Of a stretch of DNA of 64,000 bases, positions 36,294 to 45,542 are shown piece by piece. The notes under the pieces are model-generated. The model was given only the letters and a program-made list of their open reading frames with translations, ran no database searches and was not told where the DNA came from. The position numbers and the translations under genes were made by a program. Each line of letters begins with the position of its first letter. Positions within the stretch are counted from its first letter, which is position 1. This DNA comes from Stenotrophomonas koreensis (lineage in GTDB: Bacteria > Pseudomonadota > Gammaproteobacteria > Xanthomonadales > Xanthomonadaceae), in assembly GCF_001431525.1 (NCBI RefSeq), contig NZ_LDJH01000012.1:152095-216094 (forward strand), written 5' to 3'.

Positions 36294-38459
36294 TTACTGG
36301 GCAGCGTCAGCCGGGACCAGCCCACGCTTTTCCAGCAGCGGCCCGATCTGCGGCTCGTGACCGGCAAAGTCGCGGAAGATCTGCATCGCATCGGCGCTGC
36401 CACCACGCGAGAGCAGGGTCTTGCGGAAGTGATCGCCGTTGGCCCGGGTCAGCCCGCCGTTCTGCTTGAACCACTGCTGGGTGTTGGCATCGAGTACTTC
36501 GGACCAGATGTAGGCGTAATAGCCGGCCGAGTAACCGCCCATGATGTGGCTGAAGTAGGTGGTGCGGTAACGCGGCGGCACCGGGGCATAGTAGATGCCG
36601 GCGTCTTCCAGCGCCTTGCGCTCGAAGGCGATCACATCGGCCGGTGCGGGCACCTGCCCGGCACTGATCTGGTGCCAGGCCTGGTCGAGCATCGCAGCGC
36701 CCAGGTACTCGGTGGTCATGAAGCCCTGGTTGAACTTGGCGGCGGCAACGACCTTGTCCAGCAGGGCCTGTGGCATGGCATCGCCGGTCTGGTGGTGCTT
36801 GGCATAGTTGGCCAGGATGGTCGGCTCGTCGGCCCACATCTCGTTGACCTGGGAAGGGAACTCGACGAAGTCACGTGGCACGGCGGTGCCGGCGAAGGAC
36901 GGGTACTTCACGTCGGAGAACATGCCGTGCAGGGCATGGCCGAACTCGTGGAAGGTGGTGGTGACCTCGTCCCAGGTCAGCAGGGTCGGCTGGCCGACCG
37001 GCGGCTTGGGGATGTTGAGGTGGTTGGCTACCACCGGCAGGTCACCGGTCAGCCCGGACTGGCTGACGTAGGCATTCATCCACGCGCCGCCACGCTTGGA
37101 GGCACGGGCGTAGGGGTCGAACAGGAAGATCGCCAGCTGGCTGCCGTCGGCGTTGAACACGTCATAGACGGTCACATCCGGGTGGTAGACCGGCAGGTCG
37201 GTGCGCTGCTTGAAGCTCAGGCCGAATTCCTTCTCGGCGGCAAAGAACACGCCGTCTTCCAGTACGCGGGTGATTTCGAAGTACGGCTTGAGCTGGGATT
37301 CGTCGAAGTTGTACTTGGCCTGGCGCACCTTCTCGCTGTAGTAGGCCCAGTCCCAGGGCTGCAGCTGGAAGGTCGGCTGGCCGGCGGCCTGCTGCTCGGC
37401 ATCGATCATCGCCTGCAGGTCGGCGGCCTCGCGCTGGGCGTTGGCCACGGCAGCCGGTGCCAGCTGGCGCAGCATGGCATTGACCGCTTCGGGAGTCTTT
37501 GCGGTCTGGTTGCCCAGGCCATAAGCGGCGAAATTCGGGTGACCCATCAGCGCGGCCTTTTCGGCACGCAGGGCCATGATGCGCGAGACCAGGGCGGTGT
37601 TGTCGTAGTCGCCGCCCTTGGAGCCGCGATTGATCGATGCCTCGTAGAGCTTCTGGCGCAGGTCGCGGTTGGCCAGGTTGCTCAGCAGCGGCTGACCGGT
37701 GGTGTTGAGCAGGGCAATGACGTACTTGCCTTCCAGACCGCGGGCCTTGGCGGCCTCGGCAGTGGCGGCAATCTGGCCTTCGGACAGGCCGGCCAGTTCG
37801 GCCACATCCTCCACCACGATGTAGGAGCTGTTGACCTCGTTGAGCACATTGAGGTTGAACTTGGCGCCGAGCTCGGCCAGTTCGGCGTTGATCGCCTTGA
37901 CCTTGGCCTTGTCGGCGTCGGACAGCCGGGCACCACCGCGCTCGAAGTTTTCGTAGTAGCGCTCGATCAGGCGCACGCCTTCGGCATCCAGACCCAGATC
38001 ATTGCGCTGGGCATACAGGGCAGCAATGCGCTCGAACAGCTTGCTGTTCAGCGCGATGGCATCGCGATGGGCGGCAAAGCGGGTGGCGTACTGGGTCTGC
38101 AGCGCCTTGCGTGCGTCATTGGTGTCGGCACCGGCCAGGGCCGAGAAGACGGTACGGGCGCGCTGCAGGATCGCGCCGCTGCGCTCCATGGCCAGGATGG
38201 TGTTGTCGAAGGTCGCTGCGGCCGGATTGTTGGCAATGGCCTCCACTTCTTCCAGTTCCTGGGCCATACCGGCATCGAAGGCCGGGGCAAAGTCGCTGTC
38301 GGCAATCCTGTCAAAGGCCGGGTAGTGCAGCGGCAGCGCGCTTTCGGCAAAGAACGGATTGGCGGCTTGGGCGGTGGCAGCATTCGGCGCAGCGTCGGCA
38401 AAGGCCGGGGCCGACAGGCCCAGCGACAGGGCCAGGGCAAGTGCGAGACGGGTAGGCAA
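36294..38459 (-). CDS. dcp: Peptidyl-dipeptidase Dcp, M3 family, exported
   Basis: This 721-residue zinc metallopeptidase releases C-terminal dipeptides. The M3 zinc motif HEFGHALH is in TTTFHEFGHALHGMFSD, with the downstream glutamate segment PSQVNEMW. An N-terminal signal peptide (RLALALALSLGLSAPAFA) directs it to the periplasm. The start is TTG at 38459, supported by GGAGGA 8 bp upstream; no ATG or GTG fits. It may work alongside the peptide transporter at 31306, but the two are not linked in an operon. Confidence 0.94.
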   Translation of the reverse strand: MPTRLALALALSLGLSAPAFADAAPNAATAQAANPFFAESALPLHYPAFDRIADSDFAPAFDAGMAQELEEVEAIANNPAAATFDNTILAMERSGAILQRARTVFSALAGADTNDARKALQTQYATRFAAHRDAIALNSKLFERIAALYAQRNDLGLDAEGVRLIERYYENFERGGARLSDADKAKVKAINAELAELGAKFNLNVLNEVNSSYIVVEDVAELAGLSEGQIAATAEAAKARGLEGKYVIALLNTTGQPLLSNLANRDLRQKLYEASINRGSKGGDYDNTALVSRIMALRAEKAALMGHPNFAAYGLGNQTAKTPEAVNAMLRQLAPAAVANAQREAADLQAMIDAEQQAAGQPTFQLQPWDWAYYSEKVRQAKYNFDESQLKPYFEITRVLEDGVFFAAEKEFGLSFKQRTDLPVYHPDVTVYDVFNADGSQLAIFLFDPYARASKRGGAWMNAYVSQSGLTGDLPVVANHLNIPKPPVGQPTLLTWDEVTTTFHEFGHALHGMFSDVKYPSFAGTAVPRDFVEFPSQVNEMWADEPTILANYAKHHQTGDAMPQALLDKVVAAAKFNQGFMTTEYLGAAMLDQAWHQISAGQVPAPADVIAFERKALEDAGIYYAPVPPRYRTTYFSHIMGGYSAGYYAYIWSEVLDANTQQWFKQNGGLTRANGDHFRKTLLSRGGSADAMQIFRDFAGHEPQIGPLLEKRGLVPADAAQ

Positions 38460-38587
38460 GGCGATATCCTCCGGGTGGTGAACCGCCTGTGAGAGTACCG
38501 CATGGCCGTGCTGGACTCGACATAGGCCGCCGTCGCCTGCCGCAGCGGGCGCGTCACCGCCTCCATTTCATACAGGAAACCCACCCG

Positions 38588-39076
38588 GTGGATTCGGTTT
38601 TTGATTTTGTTTTCAATGACATCCACGGTCAGCCGCAGGCCTTGTCGCAATGGCGCGGCCAGTCGCTGCTGCTGGTCAATGTGGCCAGTCGTTGCGGTTT
38701 TACCCCGCAGTACACCGGGCTGGAAGCGTTGTGGCAGCGCTACCGCGATCAGGGACTGGTGGTGATTGGCTTTCCCTGCAACCAGTTCGGTGGCCAGGAG
38801 CCCGGCGATGCGGCGCAGATCCAGTCGTTTTGCCAGCTTGATTACGGCGTCAGCTTCCCGTTGTCGGCCAAGGTTGATGTGAAGGGTGAGCAGGCCGACC
38901 CGTTGTGGCAATGGCTGGGCAAGCAGAAGCGCGGGCTGCTGGGCACGCGCGCCATCAAGTGGAATTTCACCAAGTTCCTGATCGGTCGGGACGGACAGGT
39001 ATTGCGCCGCTACAGCCCCACCCGATCCCCGGCACAACTGGAAGCCGACATCCTCCACGCCCTGCAGGCGCCATGA
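38588..39076 (+). CDS. Glutathione peroxidase family protein
   Basis: This 162-residue cysteine-type peroxidase has the catalytic Cys in NVASRCGFTPQY, the Gln in FPCNQFGGQEPG and the Trp in KWNFTKFLIGRDG, the three family active-site blocks. It reduces hydroperoxides with thioredoxin or glutathione. The start is GTG at 38588, preceded by an AGGAA ribosome-binding site. No signal peptide is seen. It is divergent from dcp. Confidence 0.93.
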   Translation: MDSVFDFVFNDIHGQPQALSQWRGQSLLLVNVASRCGFTPQYTGLEALWQRYRDQGLVVIGFPCNQFGGQEPGDAAQIQSFCQLDYGVSFPLSAKVDVKGEQADPLWQWLGKQKRGLLGTRAIKWNFTKFLIGRDGQVLRRYSPTRSPAQLEADILHALQAP

Positions 39077-39102
39077 AAAACGGCCGGGTAATTCCCGGCC
39101 GT
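39075..39102 (-). terminator. Terminator of the AAA+ ATPase gene
   Basis: A perfect 9-bp stem ACGGCCGGG / CCCGGCCGT with a 5-nt loop, followed by TTTTT in the minus direction. It directly abuts the convergent gpx stop. Confidence 0.85.
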
Positions 39103-39126
39103 CCTGGGCAGCACGTCGATGCCGGA

Positions 39127-41532
39127 TCAGACGGCGGTCGCCAGCTGACCCAGCAGGTCCTCGGCGCGAATGCTGACCTTGGTCGGATCGCCGTGATCGA
39201 CCATTGCCCGCTGCAGCGCGCTGCGGGTGCCGGCAGTGACCAGGGACTGCAGGTCGCGACCGGACAGGCCGGCCGTGGACTGTGCCAGTTGCTCGATCAG
39301 GCTGTCTTGGTCGCCTTCGATCGGCTTGCCGGCCAATTGCAGGCGGACAATGCCGCGGCGTGCTTCCAGATCCGGCAGGGCCACTTCGATCTTGCGCTCC
39401 AGGCGCGAGAGCAGGGCCGCATCGATGCTGTCAGGCAGGTTGGTGGCGGCCAGCAGGAATACCTGGCCCGGACGCGAGCCGATGCCGTCCAGTTCCTGCA
39501 GCATCTGGGCGACGATCTCGGTGGTCATCACATCGCCACCGTCACGGGAGCGGGCGATGGTGTCCAGCTCGTCCAGGAACAAGATGCACGGGGCCTGGGC
39601 GCGTGCCCGCTCGAACAGCTGTTTCACCTTCTCGCCCGATGCACCGATGTTGGATGACTTCAGGTCGGCCGAGGAGGCGGCGATGAAGGACAGGCCGGAC
39701 TGGCTGGCCAGCACACGGGCGATCTGGGTCTTGCCGGTCCCCGGCGGGCCGTAGAGCAGGATGCCGCGCGGCACCGGCAGGTTCATCTTCGCCAGCTCCT
39801 CGGCGTGGACCAGTTCCTTGCCCAGTGACTCGAACTCGCGACGCGTGGCCGCCGGCAGGATGATGTCATCCCAGGTCAGGGTCTGAACCGAAGTCGAGGA
39901 CTTGCCACGCAGCCGGGCCACGGCAGCAACGAAATCCTCGATGGCCGGCTGGCCTGCCGGATGACCGGAAACCACGTTGGTGACCAGGGTGGAGAGATCA
40001 CGGCCGCTCATGCCGGTGGTCTCGCGCACCAGCACCTCGGTGACCGGCAGGGCGACATTGGCTTTGTCGAACTCACTGGCCAGAATGCGCTGGCGGGCCT
40101 CGGCATTGGGGGCAGGCAGCTCGATGGACGAGGAAAAACGCGAGAGCACCGCATCATCGATCAGCTCACGACGGTTGGTCGCGCCGATCACCAGCACATT
40201 GCCACCGCCCTGGTTGAAGCCGTCCCACTCGGCGATGAAGGTCTGCACCAGCTCGTTGCCGAAGGTATCGGTGTCACGGCCGCCGCGTCGGGCAAACGCG
40301 CTTTCGCACTCGTCAACGAACAGGATGGTCGGCCCCTTGCTGCGGGCATCGGTCCAGAGTTTCTTGACCTTGGGACCGGTCTGGCCGATGTATTCGGCCT
40401 TCAGGTCGGCGATGGTGACCGCGACAAAGTTGCACTCCACATGCTCGGCCAGCTTGCGCGCGATCAGGGTCTTGCCGGTGCCCGGCGGGCCCCAGAGCAG
40501 GATGCCACGGGGCAGGGGGGGCACGCCGGCGGCAAAGCGATCCACCAGCTTGAGGATGGTTTCCAGGGTGTCATTGGGTATAGCCACGTCCTGCCAGTTG
40601 CGCTCCACCCTGTCCAGCGACGCCAGACGGGCGGACAGGGCCTCCATGGCGGCCTGCTCGCGGGCCAGCGGCTCGGCAGCCCGGGCAAGTTCCTGGGCCG
40701 GGGCGGCCAGGGCCTGCAGCGGCTCGGCCAGGTCGGCCGCCAGCTCGGCAAGCTGGGCACTGCGTGACTGCATGTGGCCGTTGATCATGGCAAAGCCGGC
40801 CGGATGGCCGTTGGCGGCCAGGCGCAGCGACAGCACATAGCCGTCCTGGGCAGTGGTCAGGCCGATCTGCACGCTGTTGGAATTGTCGTGCGCCTCGCTC
40901 AGCTGCCAGCCGGCAATCGCCTGGCCGGGCGAGTCTGCCGGTGCACTGTAGGCCGGGTAGGGGAAGCGGCGGCCATCGCTGGCCTTGCTACCCAGGGCGA
41001 CCAAGGTGGGAGTCAGGCCGGCCAGTTCATCAAGCAGCGCCAGCTGGCTGGCGGCGCTGCGGGCTGCGAGCTTGCGCCGCCCCCACCAGGCAAGCCCGGC
41101 CCAGATGGCCACGCCCAGGCCATGGTTGAGCAGCAGGAAGATTGGCAGCAGGACCGGTAGCAACAGGTCGCTGAATTCATAGGACACCATCGCAATGGTG
41201 CCCATCAGGCTGTTCTTGCCAAACACCAGGTACAGCACCACCGCCCATAGCAGCACGGTCAGCCAGGTGCGGCCACCGGTCACCGCGCGCAGGCTCATGG
41301 CCTGCCACAGATGTCCTTTGCCCGCACGTTTGATGACCTGCTTGCGCGTGGCTGCCACTGCGTTTTTCCACAGTCGCTCACGCAGTTGGCTGGCGGCGCC
41401 GTTGGCACTGGCCAGTGCCGGCTGCGCGGCTTGTGTGGCAGCGGCCAGGCGGCCCTGCAGCTGTGCCGATTGCTCCAGCAGCTGCTGGCGTTGCGTGTCG
41501 ATGAAACCGGCGCGGGAAGATGTGGCGCCCAT
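39127..41532 (-). CDS. Membrane-anchored tandem AAA+ ATPase (Cdc48-like)
   Basis: This 801-residue protein has a coiled N-terminal part (about 1-60), two or three hydrophobic segments (about 91-105 and 122-150), a linker with a small domain (180-310) and two complete AAA+ modules. Module 1 has Walker A GPPGTGKT (348-355) and Walker B DECE (407-410); module 2 has GPPGTGKT (595-602) and FLDELD. Both carry second-region-of-homology arginines (SRFSSSI, SRLERKI). The tandem arrangement recalls Cdc48/p97, but the membrane anchor does not. ATG 41532 follows AGGGGGA. No substrate or partner is apparent from the neighbours. Confidence 0.85.
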   Translation of the reverse strand: MGATSSRAGFIDTQRQQLLEQSAQLQGRLAAATQAAQPALASANGAASQLRERLWKNAVAATRKQVIKRAGKGHLWQAMSLRAVTGGRTWLTVLLWAVVLYLVFGKNSLMGTIAMVSYEFSDLLLPVLLPIFLLLNHGLGVAIWAGLAWWGRRKLAARSAASQLALLDELAGLTPTLVALGSKASDGRRFPYPAYSAPADSPGQAIAGWQLSEAHDNSNSVQIGLTTAQDGYVLSLRLAANGHPAGFAMINGHMQSRSAQLAELAADLAEPLQALAAPAQELARAAEPLAREQAAMEALSARLASLDRVERNWQDVAIPNDTLETILKLVDRFAAGVPPLPRGILLWGPPGTGKTLIARKLAEHVECNFVAVTIADLKAEYIGQTGPKVKKLWTDARSKGPTILFVDECESAFARRGGRDTDTFGNELVQTFIAEWDGFNQGGGNVLVIGATNRRELIDDAVLSRFSSSIELPAPNAEARQRILASEFDKANVALPVTEVLVRETTGMSGRDLSTLVTNVVSGHPAGQPAIEDFVAAVARLRGKSSTSVQTLTWDDIILPAATRREFESLGKELVHAEELAKMNLPVPRGILLYGPPGTGKTQIARVLASQSGLSFIAASSADLKSSNIGASGEKVKQLFERARAQAPCILFLDELDTIARSRDGGDVMTTEIVAQMLQELDGIGSRPGQVFLLAATNLPDSIDAALLSRLERKIEVALPDLEARRGIVRLQLAGKPIEGDQDSLIEQLAQSTAGLSGRDLQSLVTAGTRSALQRAMVDHGDPTKVSIRAEDLLGQLATAV

Positions 41533-41622
41533 GAACTGTCCCCCTGAAAACAAAACGGGTCGGACTGGAACGTCCGACCCGCAGCACTATAGGGAATTTG
41601 TACAGCAGCGTTAAGCGCTTGC

Positions 41623-42405
41623 TTACTTTTCCACGAAGGCCCGTTCAAACACGTAATGGCCCGGCTGGCCGATGCGCGGGGACACCTCGAAGCCACGCGC
41701 GTCCAGGACCTGGCGCAGGTCAGCCAGCATCTGCGGGCTGCCGCAGATCATGAAGCGGTCATTGGCCGGGTCGAAATCCGGCAGGCCCAGCGTACGCGGC
41801 ATCTGGCCGTTTTCCATCAGGGTGGTCAGGCGGCCCTGGTTGGCAAACGGCTCGCGGGTGACGGCCGGGTAATACAGCAGCTTGTCGCGCACGATATCGC
41901 CCAGGATCTCGTCGTTGGGCAGGGTCTTTTCGAAAAATTCGCGGTAGGCCAGATCCTTCTCGAAGCGCACGCCATGACAGACGATGACCTTCTCGAAGCG
42001 CTCGTAGGTTTCCGGGTCCTTGACGATGGACAGCCACGGCGCCAGGCCGGTACCGGTACCGAGCAGGTACAGGTGCTTTCCGGGGTGCAGGTCGGTGATC
42101 AGCAGGGTGCCGGTGGGCTTCTTGCCGACCAGGACCTTGTCACCGGGCTTGAGGTGCTGCAGGCGCGAGGTCAGCGGTCCGTCGGCCACCTTGATGCTGA
42201 AAAAGTGCAGCCGCTCCTCCCAGTTGGCACTGGCAATGGAGTAGGCGCGCAGCAACGGCCGGGCACCTTCGTTTTCCAGGCCAATCATCACGAACTGGCC
42301 GTTTTCGAAACGGAAGCCGGCATCGCGGGTGGTGGTGAAGCTGAAATAGGCATCGGTCCAGTGGTGGACCGCAAGCACGGTTTCGTAGCCGTAGGCAGCA
42401 GACAT
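41623..42405 (-). CDS. fpr: Ferredoxin/flavodoxin--NADP(+) reductase
   Basis: This 260-residue FAD enzyme shuttles electrons between NADPH and ferredoxin or flavodoxin. The FAD motif RAYSIAS is in LLRAYSIASANWEE, the NADP-binding GTGTGLAPWLSI segment follows, and ICGSPQML and a C-terminal aromatic (YVFERAFVEK) are in place. Length and order match bacterial subclass Fpr. It is cytoplasmic and lies just upstream of the AAA+ gene on the same strand. Confidence 0.94.
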   Translation of the reverse strand: MSAAYGYETVLAVHHWTDAYFSFTTTRDAGFRFENGQFVMIGLENEGARPLLRAYSIASANWEERLHFFSIKVADGPLTSRLQHLKPGDKVLVGKKPTGTLLITDLHPGKHLYLLGTGTGLAPWLSIVKDPETYERFEKVIVCHGVRFEKDLAYREFFEKTLPNDEILGDIVRDKLLYYPAVTREPFANQGRLTTLMENGQMPRTLGLPDFDPANDRFMICGSPQMLADLRQVLDARGFEVSPRIGQPGHYVFERAFVEK

Positions 42406-42474
42406 GAGTGATTACATCGGTGAGTCAACAGGCTGATTCTACCTCAAGGGCCAAGCCGGGCTTGAAATCCACGT

Positions 42475-44328
42475 TCAGCGATAGCCCTCGGCCTGCAGTG
42501 CGAACAGTTCGGCATAGCGGCCGCCCGCGGCCATCAGCTGCTCGTGGGTGCCGGACGCTTCGACCCGGCCATTGCCCAGCACCAGGATGCGGTCGGCCAT
42601 GCGCACGGAGGAGAAGCGGTGCGAGATCAACACCGCGGTGCGCCCGGAAGAGAGCTCCTTGAAGCGCTGGAAGACCTCGAACTCACTGCGCGCATCCAGT
42701 GCCGCGGTCGGCTCATCCAGGATCATCACCTGGGCATCGCGCATGTAGGCTCGGGCGATGGCGATCTTCTGCCACTGACCACCGGACAGGTCCACGCCCT
42801 GGCGGAAGCGGCGGCCGACAATCTGCTCGTAGCCATCGGGCAGGCCGGCAATCACGGCATCGGCCATGCCACGGCGGGCGGCTTCCTCGATGCGGGCGCG
42901 GTCGCCCATGGCATCGACCTGACCGACGCCGATGTTCTCGGCCGCGGTGAGGTGGTAGCGGACGAAGTCCTGGAAGATCACGCCCAGGTTGGCGCGCAGG
43001 TCATCGACGTCGTAATCGCGCAGGTCCACCCCATCGAGCAGGATGCGGCCCTCGTCCGGGTCGTAGAGCCGGGCCAGCAGCTTGACCAGGGTGGTCTTGC
43101 CGGCCCCGTTCTCGCCGACCAGGGCCAGTACCTCACCGGCACGCAGCTCAAAGCTCAGGTGGCGTACCGCCCATTTGCTCGAGCCGGGGTAACAGAAGCC
43201 CACATCCTCGAAGACAAACCCCTGCCGCAGTGGCTTGGGCACGGGCAGGGCGCCGGGCCTGGAGTCGATTTCCGGCTCGATGGCAAAGAAGGAAAACAGG
43301 TCATCCAGGTACAGCGCCTGGCTGGCGACCTGGGAGAAGCCCACCAGCAGGCCTTCGAGCAGCTGGCGCAGGCGCTGGAAGCTGCCGGCCAGGAAGGTCA
43401 GGTCGCCGACGGAAAATTCGCCGCGCACCGTGCGCCAGGCGATGTAGGCATAGGCCAGGTAGTAACCGGCCGTACCCAGCGCGGCCAGCGCCGTACCCCA
43501 GGCGGCACGCCGGCGCGCCAGCGAGCGGTTGGCCAGGTAGAACTTGCCGGCCAGCTGTTTGTAACGGGCGATCAGGAAGTGGTGCAGGCCGAAGATCTTC
43601 ACTTCCTTGGCCGTTTCCACGCTGCCCCCGGTCTGGCGGATGTATTCGAGCTGGCGCCGCTCCGGGGTCCAATGGAAGTTGAGGGTGTAGCCCTGGGTAT
43701 TGAAGTGCGATTCGCCGATGAAGGCCGGTACCAGGGCAACGGCCAGCAGCACGATCAGCCAGGGCGCATACACCACCAAGCCCACGGCCAGGCTGGCCAC
43801 GGTGATGATGTCCTGCACCTGGCCAAACAGCTGGCTCATCAGGCTGGAGCGGCCCATGGTCTGGCGGCGGGCCCGTTCCAGCCTGTCCTGCTGCTCGGGG
43901 TCTTCCAGGTCTTCCAGGTCCAGCCGGGCGGCATGCTCCATCAGGGCCACCGAGCTGGCGTTGGTGAACAGCTCGCCAAGCATGCTGTCGGCATAGCTGA
44001 CCAGCCGGCCGAGCAGGTCCGAGCCGATGGCCAGGCCGAACTCGGCCGCCAGCAGCCACAGCAGCGGGGTCAGCAGGCCCGACGACAGGGCTTGCTCCAG
44101 CGGTGGAAACGGCCCGGGCAGCCCGGCCAGGCGTACGGCCTCGTCGATGATCAGCTTGCCCACCCAGAGCATGGTCACCGGCAGCAGGGCCCGGATCAGG
44201 CGCAGGCCAAGGCTGGCCAGGGTCAGACCGGCACTGGTGCGCCAGATCATGGCCAGGAAGGGCGGGATGTTGCGCAGCGCACCGAAACGTTCGCGCAAGG
44301 TGGGACGGGCAGCCGGGGCAGTACTCAT
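42475..44328 (-). CDS. ABC exporter (fused membrane and ATPase domains)
   Basis: This 617-residue half-transporter has an N-terminal membrane domain with about six segments (about 30-340) and a C-terminal ATPase. It has Walker A GENGAGKTT, signature LSGGQWQK, Walker B VMILDEPTAALD and the switch histidine in LISHRF. Homodimer formation is expected. Its substrate is unknown; the family includes lipid, peptide and drug exporters. ATG 44328 (MSTAPAARP) avoids a 60-residue extension that reads as non-coding and overlaps the BON gene. Confidence 0.88.
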   Translation of the reverse strand: MSTAPAARPTLRERFGALRNIPPFLAMIWRTSAGLTLASLGLRLIRALLPVTMLWVGKLIIDEAVRLAGLPGPFPPLEQALSSGLLTPLLWLLAAEFGLAIGSDLLGRLVSYADSMLGELFTNASSVALMEHAARLDLEDLEDPEQQDRLERARRQTMGRSSLMSQLFGQVQDIITVASLAVGLVVYAPWLIVLLAVALVPAFIGESHFNTQGYTLNFHWTPERRQLEYIRQTGGSVETAKEVKIFGLHHFLIARYKQLAGKFYLANRSLARRRAAWGTALAALGTAGYYLAYAYIAWRTVRGEFSVGDLTFLAGSFQRLRQLLEGLLVGFSQVASQALYLDDLFSFFAIEPEIDSRPGALPVPKPLRQGFVFEDVGFCYPGSSKWAVRHLSFELRAGEVLALVGENGAGKTTLVKLLARLYDPDEGRILLDGVDLRDYDVDDLRANLGVIFQDFVRYHLTAAENIGVGQVDAMGDRARIEEAARRGMADAVIAGLPDGYEQIVGRRFRQGVDLSGGQWQKIAIARAYMRDAQVMILDEPTAALDARSEFEVFQRFKELSSGRTAVLISHRFSSVRMADRILVLGNGRVEASGTHEQLMAAGGRYAELFALQAEGYR

Positions 44329-44368
44329 GGGCAGGGCGAAGGTTCCAGTGCGGGCAGGTCGGGCAGGG

Positions 44369-44686
44369 TCAGCGGCGGGGACGCAATTCGGCCTCGGCGG
44401 CCAGAACCGCGCTGTCCCCGTCGGGATTGTCGCGCACGGCCTGGCCCGGCTCACCGAAGGCCCGGCTGCCACTGTCCACCTGCAGGCGGCTGTCCACCCC
44501 GCGGACACCGATCAGGGCCTGGATCCGTGCGCGGATATCGGCCGCGACCTCGGCGCTGGGCACATCGCCCCGCAGCACGACATGGCCATCGGTGACCTGG
44601 GCCAGCACCTGGCTGGCCTGACCGTGGGTGCCCAGCAGCTGCACCACGTCGGCGGCAATGAGGGAGTCGGCTCGGTTCTGGGTCAT
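44369..44686 (-). CDS. BON-domain protein
   Basis: This 105-residue protein is almost entirely one BON domain: LIAADVVQLLGTHGQASQVL, then VTDGHVVLRGDVPSAEVAADI and ALIGVRGVDSRLQVD, followed by a short charged tail. BON domains bind lipid or envelope surfaces. No signal peptide is evident, which is unusual for envelope members. ATG 44686 has a strong GGAGGA ribosome-binding site. It sits 40 bp upstream of the ABC exporter. Confidence 0.75.
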   Translation of the reverse strand: MTQNRADSLIAADVVQLLGTHGQASQVLAQVTDGHVVLRGDVPSAEVAADIRARIQALIGVRGVDSRLQVDSGSRAFGEPGQAVRDNPDGDSAVLAAEAELRPRR

Positions 44687-44751
44687 GCGCAGGTCCTCCA
44701 TGCAAGGGGAATGCAGCATGCCAGTGATGGCGTTAGCGTGCTGTCCGCCAC

Positions 44752-45402
44752 TCAGCGTGGCGGGCCGTCCGGCGCCGGCGGATCATCGCTGTTGCCCTGC
44801 AGGGCCACCGGCAGGTGCCAGCCGAAGTGCATGGCCATCACCCGCAGGCCGAAGCACAGGCCGGCCCCGGCCAGGGCGCAGGGCAGGGGGGGCAGGGCCA
44901 GCCAGTGGCCGATGGCCACCACCGCCGCCCCGGCCAGGGCCGCAATCGCGTACAGCTCGGCCTGCAGCACCAGGGGTACCCGTGCTACCAGCACATCGCG
45001 GGCGATGCCGCCGCCGATGCCGGCCAGCATCCCCAGCGCCGCCGCCATTGGCGGGGCGATGCCAAAGGACAATGCCTTCTCGGTGCCGGCCACCGCAAAC
45101 AGCGCCAGCCCCATGGCGTCGAACAGACGTACCGGGAACTGCAGCCGCTCGATCAGCGGCGCCCAGAAAAAGGTGACCACCCCGGCCACCAGGGTGGTTG
45201 CCGGATAACGCCAGTCGCTGATCGCCACCACCGGGGTGGCGCCGATCAGTACATCGCGGGTCATGCCGCCGGCCAGTGCGGCGGCAAAGGACAGCACCAG
45301 CACCCCGAAGATATCCAGCCGCCGGCGTACCCCCAGGGTTGCGCCGGAAAGGGCGAAGGCAAACGTGCCGATCAGATCCAGAATCAGAACAAAAGTTTCC
45401 AT
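44752..45402 (-). CDS. TRIC/UPF0126 family membrane protein
   Basis: This 216-residue inner-membrane protein has seven hydrophobic segments and an internal duplication. ALSGATLGVRRRLDIFGVLV with AALAGGMTRDVLIG in the first half is echoed by LGMLAGIGGGIARDVLVARVP in the second. This matches the YicG-like UPF0126 family, related to trimeric intracellular cation channels. The transported ion is not known here. ATG 45402 (METFVLIL) starts directly at the first helix. Confidence 0.87.
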   Translation of the reverse strand: METFVLILDLIGTFAFALSGATLGVRRRLDIFGVLVLSFAAALAGGMTRDVLIGATPVVAISDWRYPATTLVAGVVTFFWAPLIERLQFPVRLFDAMGLALFAVAGTEKALSFGIAPPMAAALGMLAGIGGGIARDVLVARVPLVLQAELYAIAALAGAAVVAIGHWLALPPLPCALAGAGLCFGLRVMAMHFGWHLPVALQGNSDDPPAPDGPPR

Positions 45403-45542
45403 GCCGCCATTTTGCCCGCCCGCGCGTGCGCCCACCATCGCCGTAACGGCCGCCCGGCCACTTGGATTGCCGTTATCCCTTGGTAGGCGGGCGCGTGGCG
45501 GCGAACCGGCGTAGAATTAAGCAGTTATCCACTGCAAGCCGA

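Noticed and set aside
36114..38492. Plus-strand open frame of 792 codons
   Set aside because: It is antisense to dcp, which has a signal peptide, an HEFGH motif and its own terminator.
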